In this document: piece by piece, positions 63,459 to 64,000 of the stretch
Position numbering within the stretch: position 1 is the first letter of the stretch
How the letters are laid out: each line of letters opens with the position of its first letter
NCBI RefSeq assembly: GCF_900564155.1
Contig: NZ_LS999839.1
Location: 124,001 to 188,000, forward strand
DNA length: 64,000 nucleotides
Direction of reading: 5' to 3'
Origin: Pedobacter schmidteae
GTDB taxonomy: Bacteria > Bacteroidota > Bacteroidia > Sphingobacteriales > Sphingobacteriaceae
Notes under the pieces: model-generated
Told to the model about the DNA's origin: nothing
The model's input: the letters and a program-made list of their open reading frames with translations, nothing else
Databases searched by the model: none
Program-made: the position numbers and the translations under genes

Positions 63459-64000
63459 TTACCATCCTGGATTTTGCACCAGGTTTTTATTGATCCGTAA
63501 CTCTCCGATTTCAATTGGCCAGAAATAATCTTTTAAACCAAAACGCTGATCAAAAAGCAATACCTGTTTATAATAAGAAACCGCATCCTTTTGGGTGATA
63601 TCCCAACCTTTGATGTAGTCATTTAAAACCAGATGCGCTGTTTTCCATCTTTTTAAATCCCAGTAGCGCTGCCCTTCAAACATCAACTCGATGGATCTTT
63701 CCTGCTGAATAATTGAACGGAAACCGGCTTTAGTAGTATACTTTGAAGGATCTTTAGAGAAGTTGACCCATGAATCCTGTACCGAATTCAATCCTGCACG
63801 CGCCCGGACAAGGTTAATCCATTTGTAAGCCTCATCACTGGGGCCATTTAGCTCGTTTAGTGCCTCCGAATAAAGGAGATATAAATCGGCCATCCTCATT
63901 TCCGGCCATGGATACTGCACGGTATTACTGGTAATATTTCCATCTGCAGCCACAGTAGTTTCAATGTTAACCAGCTTTTTAGGATAATATCCGGTAATGG
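63459..64000 (-). CDS. SusD/RagB-family lipoprotein, C-terminal fragment
   Basis: The frame is open to the window edge, giving about 180 C-terminal residues; the start lies beyond 64000. SusD motifs are 'TGYYPKKLVN', 'YPWPEMRMADLYLLYSEALNEL', 'INLVRARAGLNSVQDSW', 'RSIIQQERSIELMFEGQRYWDLKRWK' and the end 'LRINKNLVQNPGW'. Its susC partner should lie just to the right. It heads the operon containing the discoidin lipoproteins and the GH28-like protein. Confidence 0.93.
   Translation of the reverse strand, partial: ITGYYPKKLVNIETTVAADGNITSNTVQYPWPEMRMADLYLLYSEALNELNGPSDEAYKWINLVRARAGLNSVQDSWVNFSKDPSKYTTKAGFRSIIQQERSIELMFEGQRYWDLKRWKTAHLVLNDYIKGWDITQKDAVSYYKQVLLFDQRFGLKDYFWPIEIGELRINKNLVQNPGW

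Overview
The window looks like chromosome of a Bacteroidota member close to Pedobacter (Sphingobacteriaceae). It has three SusC/SusD-type uptake loci, two of them with a complete ECF sigma/FecR pair, and many Bacteroidota-type lipoproteins. Several promoters fit the phylum pattern (-33 TTTG/TTG, -7 TAnnTTTG). One protein closely resembles heparinase III of Pedobacter heparinus as I remember it. No insertion sequence, phage or CRISPR array was seen.

Left part (1-13 kb): the start of an ECF sigma gene at the edge; a HEAT-like protein; an AraC regulator followed by a RibD/DHFR-fold reductase; a tRNA-Phe; two tandem PL12 heparinase III-type lyases (the second is hepC); a membrane-anchored retropepsin-like protein behind a 20-A tract; a second identical tRNA-Phe; a membrane Fe-S / CCG-domain electron-transfer pair; and a metallo-beta-lactamase-fold hydrolase.

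13.7-23.2 kb, all on the minus strand: sigma - FecR - SusC - SusD - lipoprotein cyanophycinase - isoaspartyl peptidase - second cyanophycinase. I read this as a locus that takes up and degrades cyanophycin or another beta-aspartyl-linked polymer, using the polysaccharide-utilization architecture on a polypeptide. It is the most interesting system in the window.

23.3-43 kb is mostly housekeeping: mtgA, rpsF-rpsR-rplI with a structured leader, dnaX, monomeric NADP isocitrate dehydrogenase, a TonB-dependent receptor, a short SSB paralogue, a ThuA-like protein, an HPP membrane protein, and an Rrf2 regulator that appears to share an operator (CTGTAA-N9-TTACAG) with the neighbouring oxidoreductase gene. 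Two REP-like palindromic elements lie at 30860-30950 and 38213-38332. An overlapping pair of unknown lipoprotein genes ends this part.

43-55 kb, minus strand: a second regulated locus, sigma - FecR - SusC - SusD - DUF4843 - PKD-like lipoprotein - TlpA-like thioredoxin - amidohydrolase, substrate unknown. 55.5-64 kb, minus strand, running off the right edge: a third locus with SusD (C-terminal part), two lipoproteins with discoidin-like domains, a lipocalin-like lipoprotein, a divergent GH28-like beta-helix protein with a twin-arginine signal, an unknown exported protein and a large MG2/plug-type protein. This is probably part of a glycan-utilization locus.
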